Of a stretch of 64,000 nt of DNA, positions 24,391 through 35,612 are shown one piece after another. The position numbers and the translations under genes are program-made. This stretch comes from Camellia lanceoleosa (taxonomy: Eukaryota > Streptophyta > Magnoliopsida > Ericales > Theaceae): NCBI GenBank assembly GCA_025200525.1, contig CM045758.1, positions 8,738,580 to 8,802,579 of the forward strand. Direction: 5' to 3'. The notes beneath the pieces were generated by a model that saw nothing but the letters and a program-made list of their open reading frames with translations, was not told the DNA's origin and searched no databases. Each line of letters begins with the position of its first letter. Position 1 is the first letter of the stretch.

Positions 24391-24499
24391 GTGCATAGAC
24401 AGGCTGTACTGACAACGATGGATAAAGCCAAGTTGTTCATTGAGACTACCCCAGAACAACTGGTGGGATTAGTCTTCCCAGGAGGCGCTGCGCCAACTT

Positions 24500-24840
24500 T
24501 GACCTTTTAGATAAGGAATTACCGCTAGAAGGCTCTGCACACAAGCCTCTATACATATCTGTAAAGTGTCGGAAAAGTGGGTGCCAGTCATATTAGTCGA
24601 CACTGGGTCAGCAATCAACGTCTGTCCATGCCGCACGGCTTACGCTATTGGCCTGAAATCGACCGATTTTGTACCTACAGCCTAGATGATCTGGGCATCT
24701 GACAATACAAGCAGAGAGGTGATGGGAACAGTGCAGATTAGAGTGCAGGTTGGACCCGCTCAACAGGATATTGAATTTCACGTCTTGGATGTTCCAGCCA
24801 CTTTCAACCTACTACTTGGGCGATCTTAGCTACACCAAGT
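24500..24840 (+). pseudogene. Retropepsin-like aspartic protease of element 1
   Basis: The active-site motif DTGS is encoded at 24599-24610 (VDTGSAINVCP), followed by EVMGTVQIRVQVGPAQQDIEF and FNLLLGR, the typical fold-closing motif with hydrophobic residues before GR. The enzyme would cut the Gag-Pol precursor. Stops near 24509, 24594, 24689 and 24828 break the frame. Confidence 0.75.
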
Positions 24841-25080
24841 AAGAGCTATTTCTTCCACCCTCCACCAAAGGCTAAAGTACCCTTATAGAAAAGGGGTGAC
24901 CATAGTCTTTGGGAATTCATCTATAAATCCTCCACCAGAGGTCACTACGCCTGTGCTGGAGATTGTACATGGCGAAGAGGATGTTTTCATTTCGGGGTTT
25001 ACCTTGGCTGAGGCCCGGGTGGTGCAGAATATCCTCGTCACGATGAGGGCTTCTATGTCAGCGCCTAATCTGTATACTTC

Positions 25081-25930
25081 ATGAACAAGTTACAGCACAT
25101 GCCCAGAATGGGATTAGGTAGAAGTGGCCGGAAAGATGCTACTACATTGGCCGATGTGCCACATAACCCATATGCCTTTGGTCTTGGCTATGCGCCCACT
25201 AAAGAGGATTGGGTGAGGAAAGGGAAAGAAACGACCGGAAGGGCTAGAGCAAAGCAAACTGGAAAGCACTACTATCCGGGGAACCCTGAATGGTTATTTT
25301 GTTCGGGAGGGGGAAGACTTCCCATTTTATGGTTTCCCTGAAACCTAGTTCAACTCTGAGAAGTAGCGAGTTCCCGTCTTTGAGATTTTCTTCGACTTGC
25401 AGCTGCAAGAGAGTGACACAGACGAACAAATTGAACCAACTACTGAGGCTGCAAAGAGTACAGAAAGTGATTCCAATAATAGTGAACTTGAGATAAGAGC
25501 AGTACTGGCATGTCTTCTTTCGGATCCTCAGATCAACTTAGAGAGCTTGGGGGATGACCTAACCGTTTCCATGATCGGAGACCAACCAGGTGTGAACCCT
25601 TCCAGTGGTATCTTGGATGCATCTAACGCATCGTCCTTTACTTAGTAGCTGGAGGAGGGCTTCCTATCCAGTAGTTCTGAGTCAGGTAGTGAGTCGGAAT
25701 CTGATTCCACAGAGTCTATGGAGTCAAAATCAGATTCCAGTTCCTCTGAGTCTAAGTTCGATATTCTTGGGGTTGATAACCCAGATGTCGAAGTTTCGTC
25801 CATGTTGTCCTTTTCCTTTTCTTTTGAGTCGGTTATAACCGAGGAATTGGATGAGCTGGACTGTTTGAATAAGAATGCCACCGTAGATTCTGAGTACTTC
25901 TCTGTGTCTCTTGTTTATTGCATTGATCAT
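25081..25930 (+). pseudogene. Pol linker with Gly-rich motif and Ser/Asp-rich segment
   Basis: MPRMGLGRSGRKD...FGLGYAPTKEDWVRKGKE is a G-rich stretch known between protease and RT in Tat-like elements (a G-patch-like segment). It is followed by HYYPGNPEWLF and then a Ser/Glu/Asp-rich segment (SGSESDSTESMESKSDSSS, 25680-25745). The frame shifts several times. Confidence 0.55.
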
Positions 25931-25934
25931 GATT

Positions 25935-26950
25935 TTTAAAATTTCGATGAAAACAACGAGGAAGGCATTCCTCTAGTTTTGAAACATTTGATTGATCGAG
26001 AGGAGGAGAGGTTTGTAAAACCCCTCATTGATGAAATCATTTCAATTAATGTGGGTACTGAGAAGGATCCGCGTTTGGTCTAGATCGGGTCCACGTTGTC
26101 TTCGGAGAAGCGCGAGCGCTTAGTCGCTTTATTAAAAGATTTCAAAGATGTTTTTGCATGGTCTTACGAAGACATGCCTATAATCGATCTTGAAATTGTA
26201 CAGCATCGGATCCCTCTTGACCCTGAGGCTCGACCCATCAAGCAGAAGCTTCAGAGAATACGCCCGGATTGAGCCTTGAAGATTAAGGAGGAGGTCACCA
26301 AGCAGATGGACACAAGATTTTTGCTAGTATCTAAGTATCCAACTTGGTTGGCCAACATTGTTCCAGTGCCGAAAAAAGATGGCAGAATTCGGGTGTGTGT
26401 GGATTTCAAAGATCTGAACAGAGCCAGTCAGAAGGACGACTTTCCTCTACTGCACATCGATGAACTAGTGGACTTCACCGCAGGCCATGCGTTGCTCTCC
26501 TTCATGGATGGATTTTTCTGCATAACCGATTCTGATGGCACCCGAAGACAGAGAGAAAACCGCTTTCACCACACCGTGGGGAACCTACTACTACAAGGTG
26601 ATGTTATTTTGGTTAAAGAATGCTGGGGCTACCTATCAATGGGCTGCAACCACAATTCTACATGATATGATCCACAAAGAGGTTGAGGTGTACGTGGACG
26701 ACATGATTGTCAAGTCCAAGGAAAAAGAGGGCCACTACACCGCCTTGAAGAAATTCTTTCAACGGATCAGAGAATATTGGTTAAGTCAATCCACGTATGC
26801 ACTTTTGGCATAACAGTAGGGAAAATGCTGGGTTTCTTGATCACACAGAGGGGCATCGAGGTAGATCCTTCCAAAATCAAGGCCATCCTATAAATTCCAC
26901 CATCAATGACTGAAAAGGAGGTGCAAGGCTTTCTGGGTAAAGTGTAATTC
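25935..26950 (+). pseudogene. Reverse transcriptase of element 1
   Basis: Ty3/gypsy RT in order: NVGTEKDPRLV and ALLKDFKDVFAWSYEDMP, HRIPLDPEARPIKQKLQR, WLANIVPVPKKDGRIRVCVD, DLNRASQKDDFPL, then after a frameshift at about 26520 MAPEDREKTAFTTPWGTYYY, LKNAGATYQ and the catalytic YVDD at 26691-26702 (VYVDDMIVKSKEKEGH). The later part, FL..RGIEVDPSKIKAI, lies at 26830-26890. It would copy element RNA into DNA. Stops near 26083, 26272 and 26811 and the frameshift make it inactive. Confidence 0.9.
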
Positions 26951-26959
26951 ATAAGACGG

Positions 26960-27475
26960 TTTATTTCAAAATTAACCTTGACTTGTGAACCACTATTTGG
27001 TCTCTTGAAAAAAGGAAAGAAATTCCAACGGGATGACCGATGTCAGTTTGCTTTTAAGCAGATCAAGCAGTACCTTCAAAACCTACTCGTGTTGTTGCCG
27101 CCAGAGCCGGGGAAGCCGTTGATTCTCAGATTCACAAGAATGGACACAACGATGGGATGCATGCTTGCTTAGGAATCTGAGGATAGGGTGAAGAAAGCCA
27201 TTTACTATTTGAGCAAGAAAATGTTGGACTATGAGACCCGTTACACCCCAGTGGAGAAGGCTTGCTTAGCCTTGGTATGGGCTACCAGGAAGTTAAAGCA
27301 TTACCAGTTAGCTCACTCCGTAATTCTGGTTTCAAGATTAGATCCTATCAAATATCTTTTCGAGAAACCAACACTTAGGGGTAGGCTAGCCTGTTGGTTA
27401 CTTCTTCTCTCCGAATTTGATTTGAAGTATGTTACTCTAAGTCTGTCAAGGGGAGACCGATAGCAGAGTTCCTGG
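26960..27475 (+). pseudogene. RNase H and connection domain of element 1
   Basis: CEPLFGLLKKGKKFQRDDRC, FKQIKQYL, then a tether and the RNase H segment KKAIYYLSKKMLDYETRYTP, EKACLALVWATRKLKHYQL, and DPIKYLFEKPTLRGRLACW. The last three are standard landmarks of plant Ty3/gypsy RNase H. A stop near 27172 and the frame loss after 27463 break it. Confidence 0.8.
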
Positions 27476-27539
27476 CAGGTCAACCAGTGGAAGGGGATAA
27501 AGCGGTAGAATACCTGTTCCCAGATGAAGCTATTTTACA

Positions 27540-27790
27540 GGTCGAGGAAGAGATTTGGATAATGTACTTTGACGGAGCGTCTAACCAATACAGTTATAGG
27601 ATAGGGATGTTGCAAATAGCACCCAACAATTCCCATATACCCTTAGCCTTTAAACTTTGATTCAAAGTATCCAACAACGAAGCAAAATATGAAGCATGTA
27701 TTGCTGGTTTGGAAGCTGCCCTGAAACTAGGGGCATAAACGTTGGACGTTATTGGTGACTTGAACGTGGTTTTGTCTCAAGTAATTGCTG
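27540..27790 (+). pseudogene. Second RNase H (aRNH) of element 1, marks the Tat lineage
   Basis: MYFDGASNQYSYRIGM, NNSHIPLAFKL, then VSNNEAKYEACIAGLEAAL and VIGDLNVVLSQV give the D...E...D set of a second, archaeal-like RNase H. Within plant Ty3/gypsy this extra domain is known from the Tat lineage (Ogre, Retand and relatives), so it fixes the family. In-frame stops lie near 27658 and 27738. Confidence 0.8.
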
Positions 27791-28079
27791 ACGCCTTATC
27801 AACTCTGTCTTCCATGATAGACATCCTGTTTGGAGTTCGGATGCATCCGATCATCATTGAACAGAGATATACGCCAGCCTATGAGTCTATCGCCGCAATA
27901 GATAAAGTGCCAGATCAAAACCCCTAGTATTATGATATCTGGAACTTCTTAGAAAATGAGGTTTATCCACCAGGGGCAAATGCCAAAGATAAAAGGGTAA
28001 TACGGCGGATGGCCGTTCAATTTATCATTAGCGGGGGTAAGTTATATAAGAGAGGTCATCTGGAAATGCACAAGTTGTG

Positions 28080-28980
28080 TGTTGACACATAAGAGTCGAA
28101 GCACCTAATGGAGGCCATCCATCGGGGAGAGTGTGGAGCACACATGAACGGAGTAATGTTCGCTCGAAAGATTCTCAAGCAAGGTTACTACTGGTCTACC
28201 ATGGAGGATGATTGTATTAGCTTTGTTCGGCGATGCCACAAATGCCAAATTTTTATAGATCGCATGAATATCCCGCCGTCGAAGTTGTATGACATGACTT
28301 CACCATGGCCTTTCTCAGTCTTGGGAATCGACGTCATCAGCGCAGTTACACCGAAATGGTCAAATGGGCATGAATATATTTTGGTGGCAATTGATTATTT
28401 TACAAAGTGGGTGGAAACTCAATCTTATGCAGTGTTAAAGTAGCGCATATGGCTAAGTTCATCTGAAATAACATCATTTGCTGTTATGGAGTCCTGAATG
28501 AGATCATTTCAGACAATGCCTCCCATTTCAAGAAAAAGTGATCGACTTGTTCGAGAAATACAATGTGGCTTTTCATAAGTCATCTACATATCTACCAGAA
28601 CTAATAGAGTCATGGAGGCCGCCAACAAGAACATCAAGCACATTTTGCAGAAAATGGTTGAGACCTATAGAGACTGGCCAGACAAATTGCCATACAAATT
28701 GCCATTTGCTCTCTGGGGCTACAGAACTTCAATTCGGACATTTACTGGGGCAACTCCCTACTCTCTTGTTTATGGGATGGAAGCTGTTCTGCCGATTGAA
28801 ATAAAGGTTCTATCGCTGCGGGTTATGGTTGAGTGCTAGATAGCAGAGGCAGATTGGCAGCAGAGCAGGTTCAAAAAACTAATGTTGTTCCATGAGAGAA
28901 GGCTGAAAACACTGTACCATGTTCAAGGTTATCGATGTAGGATTGCCAGGGCTTTTAACAAGAAAGTTAAGTCTTAGAAT
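28080..28980 (+). pseudogene. Integrase of element 1
   Basis: The N-terminal zinc domain reads IHRGECGAHMNG, ARKILKQGYYW, FVRRCHKCQ (H-H-C-C). The core has the first Asp in LGIDVI, the second in ISDNASHF (28513-28533) and the catalytic Glu in MEAANKNIKHI (about 28615). KLPFALWGYRTS and ATPYSLVYGMEAVLP follow, then the C-terminal HERRLKTLYHVQ. It would insert the DNA copy. Stops near 28441 and 28838 and frameshifts near 28480-28600 inactivate it. Confidence 0.85.
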
Positions 28981-29805
28981 CTTAAGGGGTTTGGTATTGA
29001 AAGACAATCGAGCTCCCATCCATGACCCTAGGGGCAAGTTCAGGCCCAATTGAATTGGTCCATACATTATCAAAACTATTTGGTTGGGTGGAGCTATTAT
29101 TCTTATGGACCTGGATAGCCTAGAATTTTCCCAACCAATCAACATGGACAAGTTAAAGAAATATTACCCTTGAGAGGCTTGCTAGGTCGAAAATTCTAAG
29201 GGTGACCTAGGCAAAAGTTAGAGCACAAAAAATTGGAAAAAGAAAACCGAGCTCACAAGGTTGAAAACCCGTATGCGCTACCTTGGCAAAAGTTATAGCA
29301 TAAAAGGAGAGCGCATTACCGAAAGTGAACTTGAACCGAACTACGAAGGCCCGATTCCCAACTTTGGGATACGAGGCAACTTCATTCTCAAGCTCACCGA
29401 AACACCTCCAAATCAATCAGGTCCATGTGTTTGATCAAGGCGCCCTTGTCTGCTCGTTATTTGAAAGTTTCTGCCAGATCCTTACTCGAGAGAAGAGTTG
29501 ACTACAAAGTACAAGCAATGCTATTCAGTCAAGGGGCAATTAATTTTTCATTTTTGGATTCGGGATTGTATATCTCGAGGATAGATTCCATGTGTGTCAA
29601 GTTATGATCCTTATCGAAAATGGTTTTGAAAAGTTTTAATAAATGTTGATTTTGTTCGAATTAATCTTTTTACAACTTAGACAATTTTTGGACCAAAAGA
29701 AAAATTTTCAGTGCCCACAACTTCAATTTCATTGATTTCAATACAAAGTTTTCCTACTCTCGATACAAATCAAAGTTGCTTTTATTACATTAAATTTTTT
29801 TTTTT
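28981..29805 (+). other. Noncoding region after pol of element 1
   Basis: Same series as 12081-13100 in element D: GACAATCGAGCTCCCATCCA, the CTTGAGAGGCTTGC.../GGTTGAAAACCC repeat pair (29168-29300), TTTGGGATACGAGGCA, and GAAAAATTTTCAGTGCCCACA. The antisense genes begin beyond it. I see no gene here. Confidence 0.6.
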
Positions 29806-30005
29806 GAAAAGTAAGATCAAAGCAATAAACTTGGGGCGTCCCCCGCTTGTGCTTGTGGAAGCTTCTAATGCTAAAGTGGGCCTGGTTTGTGCCTCATCTT
29901 TGAGCCAAGTTAGGCACTTGCCAGAAAATGCGCAGTTGAAACAAGGACAGGAGCTAGAAGCTCTCTTGTCCTCCACGCAATGGGATATCGAGCCAATTGA
30001 GAACC

Positions 30006-31105
30006 TCAAATTAGGAATAAAGTCAGGTACTCTACCCCCTCTTCTGGGCAAGTCTGGTCGTGTCCGAACTGATACCTGAACCAGAACGGAAAGTAGAACA
30101 CACAGTGTGTCAAGCCAATTAGTTGAATGCCAAGTTGCTGAGCCATGCTGTAGCCCATCTCGGGCAGATCAAACCAGGGGCATCGCCAAGCAATGTCAAC
30201 AGTAGACCTGCTGTACATCCAATGGCACCACCACCCCTCGTTTGGGAAATCCACTAGCCGTTGGTGAAAGAAATAGCCTTGTGCGGAATATGCAGGGCAA
30301 GAATCCACTAACTTCAACCTGTCCATAAGCCATATCGAGAGAAGGATGAAAGAAAAGAGAGATTAAAGAATAAAGAGGTGTGTGTTGAGAAAAAAAGTGA
30401 GAAAGGGGCTTTGAGAGAAAAACAGAGCATGAGTGCCGAGTGATGTGAGAAACACATACTAGAAAGGGTGGGAAACATTACCTAAAGAAGTAGTGGACTT
30501 CCCGCGAATTTGGTTGTCTCTCATCGATGAAAAGCATCTAAGCCCATTAAAGTCTCAGCCAACGCCAAACCAATGCAGTTCTTACCCTCTTTCAAACCTT
30601 GGGCTACTTTGATCAATTGAATGATGGACCCTCCGAAACTAGGGGCAAGGAGAAAATGCGCCAACATGCACAAACAAAGGGTGTGTTGTCGAAAACCCTA
30701 CCAAAAAAGATCGCCTCGGTCATTGGCCGTTAGAAAATCGATGAATTAAACTGGGGATGTCCAGTTCTCCATTGTGAACCAATGATCGAGCCTCATGCAA
30801 AGTGAGCCCACACATCCTTCCCAAAGCTTGGATGTGACCAAAACAGGGCTAAGGTAGAATTTCTCATCGCACAAAATTCCATTAGTGCATGAAATTCTTC
30901 GATTGTTGGGCATATCTCTTGTCCCCGTGGTTAAAGATGTGCGGATCGGTTCCAACATTTAGCCACCAAGATGAAAGAACAAAAACAAAGTGGAGAATGA
31001 CTCAATGAATAGTGCATTTATGCCGAAACCCTGGAAATTCAGCTTTTCCGATCCATCTAAGGTTGCAATCCAATTCAAGAGTTTTTCTTCAAAGAATGGC
31101 TCCAT
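30006..31105 (-). pseudogene. DUF7745-like gene, antisense in element 1
   Basis: Starts at the ATG at 31105: MEPFFEEKLLNWIATLDGSE, KLNFQGFGINALF. The same opening occurs in element 2 at 56400. After a stop and frame change near 30959 come GQEICPTIEEFHALME, then KVAQGLKEGKNCIGLALAET and MGLDAF (about 30550), a splice donor TTTAG/GTAATG, an intron, and a last piece (30006-30326) with WWCHWM, TVDIAWRCPWFDLPEM and FWFRYQFGHDQTCPEE. An aromatic-Trp followed by PT.EE(F/Y) and a terminal R.QFG..Q..P are features I know from plant DUF7745 proteins; function unknown. The gene is opposite to pol and follows the PMD gene on the same strand. The C-terminal end is uncertain, and stops and frameshifts make it a pseudogene. 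Confidence 0.6.
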
Positions 31106-31842
31106 TTGTGAAGAATTTGTAGCTGAAATGAAGAAATCATGAAGCTCAGCCTTTTGTGGAAGATAAGCCAATGAGTGGAAGCCAGGTATCAACAATTTGG
31201 AGGTCCTGCACATTGATGGCGGGCAAGGCTTCATTGATGGTCGGCAAGGTACCATTTATGGCCGGCAAGTGGCCGACATTCACCTCTTATGGCCGGCAAT
31301 CTTCTTCCCAAGCCTGTTGTCCTTCTTTGTGCTGGAAAGTGTTGAAAGCATGTGTTTTGTGTGTTTTAGAGTCCTGTTTTGAGTCTTTTTGGGCTTTAGC
31401 ACGTTTGTTGAGGTCTACTTGTTTTGTTTTGTTTAGCGAGTAGTACTTTTGTTTTTTTGTCTATCAAGTTATTGTTTTGTAGTTCATCGAGTTGTATTTG
31501 TTGTTTACCGAGTTGTTTTGCTTATCGAGTTGTATAGTGCTTTGTTTGAATGTCAGTTATTGGTCGGTTCGTTACCGATTCGATCTGCATCATAGACAAT
31601 ACAAGTGTTCAATTTTCAATGTCAAATTCAATCTCATTTTCAGGCAATGCGGTGCACATGATGCAAAATACAAAACTATTTCAAAAAACTTGGTTTTCAT
31701 TCTGATCATGGTTGTTTTCACAAAAGGTGCAGTACAAGTTTTTTTTTTTTTTTAAAATAAAGGTTGTCCGAAGTTGTACAATGTGCTCACACTACTAACC
31801 AAAAGAAACTAAACAAAAATACAAAAATCAGCTCCATCCATA
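31106..31842 (-). promoter_or_regulatory. Spacer between the two antisense genes of element 1, with GGCCGGC-type repeats
   Basis: Read from the gene's side, a cluster of GGCCGGC-like words (TTGCCGGCCA, TGGCCGGCAA, TGCCGACC-like; 31215-31305) lies about 110-200 bp upstream of the DUF7745-like ATG. Next to it are short repeats of CATCGAGTT / TATCGAGTTGT (31440-31530), found reversed in element 2 at 55940-56040. It probably holds the promoter of the second antisense gene. Confidence 0.55.
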
Positions 31843-32482
31843 TCAGGATCTAGAGGCCCTCTTCATCCTTTTCTTCAGAGGAGAGGACTCTGCAGCACTA
31901 TCTTCATTGGTGCCACTGTTTGAATCCGGATCAGAGTCTGAACCAGAGTCGTCTCCACTCTTCGCCTTAGGGCCCTCCTCAAGACAAGATTCCCACTCTC
32001 AGAACCCGAGCCAGCGTCATCGTCTCTACTCTCGGATGACTCAGCATGCTGACTCACCGCCTCCTCAGCCTCGCTAGTCTCAGCGTCGTCATCATCTAGA
32101 ATAGGCTTTGAAGGACCACTCTCAGCTCGGGAGCCCCTAGCTTGGCCTCAGCTGCATGCTAGAGCCTGTCTCTCTCTCACTGCTGCCGAAGGAGGCACTG
32201 CTGGTCCTGGTGCTGCTTCTGCTAGCACACCTAGTATGGGTGGGACTTGAAAGGACAGTTGTCATATGTTAGCCACAGTATGCGTATCAGATGCAAGTAT
32301 GGGAGAGAATGAGTATATGCTGAAGTTAGGTATAGAGCATGAATGCAGCATGAAAGTGCAGTATTTCAGATGCAGTGTGGGGAAGTTCTTGTATCAAGTT
32401 TCAGTATGTTAGTGGAAATTTGATAACTGAAATGCAAGAAAACTGAAGAAATTACCTAAATGCCATGGAAGCCGAGCAGTGC

Positions 32483-34737
32483 TGTAATGTCCCAAAATTT
32501 ATTACTTGAATATCATTATCCAATCCCTAATTATAGTCCATTTCCATAACAATAAAAGCAGAAACAAGAATAAATAGCTAAGCAATAAATGTTTTCTCTC
32601 ATATGCACAGTGATGAACTTTTCAATTACAATAATTTATAACATGTGCCCTTAGGCTTACATAGAAGAAAAATAAATAAATAAATAAATAAATAAAAAGG
32701 GATCAACCATTACTACAATAAGATGGCATTCCACCTACAAGTAATAGATCCCGTGGTCAACAAATAAGGAGACTCCATGGTCTTGAATAATATTCCAAAC
32801 TTCTCACTTGAAAAATGGTTAAACAATGTGGGATGAACACTACTGTCCAGTAGAGATTCCAGTGATTCTAAACAATAGCATAATATAGATATATATGATC
32901 ATGAATGCTCCAGCTCAATAAATATACATAGATAGTGTTGTTTTGTATCCAAAATATACTTACATACGTATACTTTTCTCAAAAGAATCATTATTTATCT
33001 TTCAAGAAAAATCCATTTTTCAGACCTTCGTAACTCATTATTTTCAATTCAAAAGGTTTCCAAACCGAAGTCACATCATGAATATCACACACAATAACCA
33101 TTTCAGCAACTCTACAAATCATCTTTTATAATCCAAATGATTGCATCACGACGTTTATTTTCAAAATCAAATCCACAATTAATCCTTTATACCCCCATGC
33201 TACTCATTTACACCAAACAACATTAATGAACATAACAATGATATTCTCAATAGAATCAATCCACCTCATAACACAATTTTAACTATATTCTCAATACATA
33301 TTTTCGTCAATAATAATCTCTACAAATATACACACATTAGCAATAAAATCTCGTAATAAAATAAACAACTTGTGGCCTTGCCAGGCCTAACATTACCATC
33401 GTGGTCTCGCTAAGAACCATGTCTATCTGCTTTACCGTTGCTAGCCGGAAGGAATGCATTACCTCTATATAGCACAATCTGCTTTACTAGGTGCTAACCG
33501 AAGGAACGATACCTCTATATAGCACATCAACCCGCTTTTACCGCTTGTTAGCCTAAGGATCGCTACCTCTATATAGCATAACCACATTCCGTAACACGCA
33601 CCTTAATTTCCTTCCATTCATTCACATATAATTACGTAATTATGCGCTTAATCAACAACACATAAGGTTTCACATCAACCTATTTCACATCAATTCTACA
33701 AGTCATATCGTTCTCCACCGATGGCCAAGGACAAAACCTCTAAGCATTTAATAGTAATAATATAAATTCTTATAAACAATATGGTGTGATTCTCATAACA
33801 TTTCCATACCTCAATATTACCAATATTGTCTAGAGTTAGATTAACAATTATACCATCTCATAATGTCCACTATTGATTCCACTATTTTTGATCACCAACA
33901 TTTACAACATAGGCCAATTTCATGATAATCATTTACTTCATTCTCTCTCTACTTTCCATTTCTAGTTCACAATGATTATTACAATCATCTATTAATTACT
34001 TGTCAACTATCACATTTTTTTTTTCAATTTACCAATGACAATACCTAGCTCAACCATTCTTAAACATTAACCCTTTTTCATAGTACATGACCATCAAATA
34101 AAAATTAGGGTTTTTCATTTTAAACTTCACAACTAACTTTTAATAGCATCTATTCATCATATTAACGAAGACATTACAATATCAACCATTTAAATTTCCT
34201 TCTCTTCCCATTTCACATTTCTTATTCACAAAACAAAAAAGAATCAACATGAATCAATATTTATATATATATATATATATACATAAATAAATAAATAAAT
34301 AAAATCATATTTTCTTTACATTCTCATAAACATTAAACTAAAAATTAGGGCTTTTTATGTCAACCATCACAAACATGTTCTATTAGCTTAAAATTTCTAT
34401 AATCAACAACAAAAGATAAGATTAAACTATTTGATTCCAAACCTTAAATCTGATCTACATGTATTTAAAAAAAATCACTTATAAACTCATGTTTTTCATA
34501 AAATAAAAAGTACCATATATCCATCTATAGTGATATATTGAAGAGAATCAAAGAAATCCCTACCTCAAATGTGAAGAAAAGCAAATCCAAAAATGCAAGC
34601 TTGCCATATCAAGAATCTGAGACTACCGGTCCGAAGAGTGCAGCGAGATCTCCAACTTCCTTTTACAAAGATTGTGCAAAATCTCCCTCTAAGGACTTCC
34701 ATTCTAAGCTCAAAGCTTGAGCAACAATGGTGGAAAT

Positions 34738-34785
<48 letters not shown>

Positions 34786-35612
34786 CCAACTCTCTGGGAA
34801 GGAAAAGAAATGCAGCAAAAAGAAAAAAAAAAAAAAGAGTAAAAAGGAAGGGGTGGGGGTAGCCCCACGTGGTTGCCTCCTTTTTTTATTTATCTATTTT
34901 TTTTATACAAACATATATATATATACATACATCAATTAAAATCATTTTAACAACACTCTAATATTTTGGAACATAAAATAATATAATTTGTTTCATCACA
35001 AAATATTTTTTTCGATTGATAAAACACATCATAAATTCACATTTCAAATATTTATTATAATACAATATAATAAATAATAACAACTCTTAAAGTTGTACCT
35101 TCCATTCACATAATTAAAAGGACCAAACAATTAAACATGTGCATGAACCCAATTTAAATTGATTCTAAATTATGGCTCTTGAATCAAATTTCCACCCATA
35201 AACTAAACATGCCCCAAATATATACAAAACCAAACCTAATAAGTTTTACCTCAAGTCATGATTTTAATATCAAATCTCAACACAAAAATTCTACTATAAA
35301 TTAAATTGAACACTGTTAAATTCGTAAATTTTCAGAAAATAAGTACTCATGCATAAACAGTTCATAAAATTTTCGTAAGTGTTTTTGAGCTATACAACTA
35401 TATATATATATATATTTAAAAGCAAGGTCTTCAACTCGAGAGACACAAATTCACCCTGAACTTGTGTGACAAATAAAGAATTATTTTTCAATTATCATAA
35501 ACCTATTTACAAATGATCTTTTAATATAAAACAAATATCACTAATCATGCGGCGCAACAACCATTCAATTAAATTATGTAATGATTTTAAAAAAAAATTC
35601 CGAGTCATTACA
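32483..35612 (-). mobile_element. Solo LTR (3.1 kb) inserted in PMD exon 5
   Basis: The insert starts TGTAATGTCCCAAAATT and ends GAGTCATTACA, so it has TG...CA ends, and is flanked by the 5-bp duplication AGTGC (32478-32482 and 35613-35617). Removing it rejoins the exon in the codons for RREALLGFHG, matching RREAQLSIMGFQ of element 2. On the minus strand, a TATA-like box near 34905 is followed by a (CT)n tract (34741-34782), which suggests minus-strand orientation. The TGTAATGA start on that strand recalls chromovirus (Tekay-type) LTRs; this family call is tentative. No internal genes are present. ORFs inside are shadows. Confidence 0.8.
34741..34782. repeat. (GA)n microsatellite
   Basis: About twenty GA dinucleotides in a row, within the solo LTR, followed by A-rich sequence (34818-34835). 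Confidence 0.95.

Noticed and set aside
22007..28980. Element 1 as an active retrotransposon
   Set aside because: Every domain of gag-pol contains stops or frameshifts and the 5' LTR is mostly missing.
34565..34862. ORFs with SLSLSL or RERERE around 34741
   Set aside because: They are translations of the (GA)n microsatellite.
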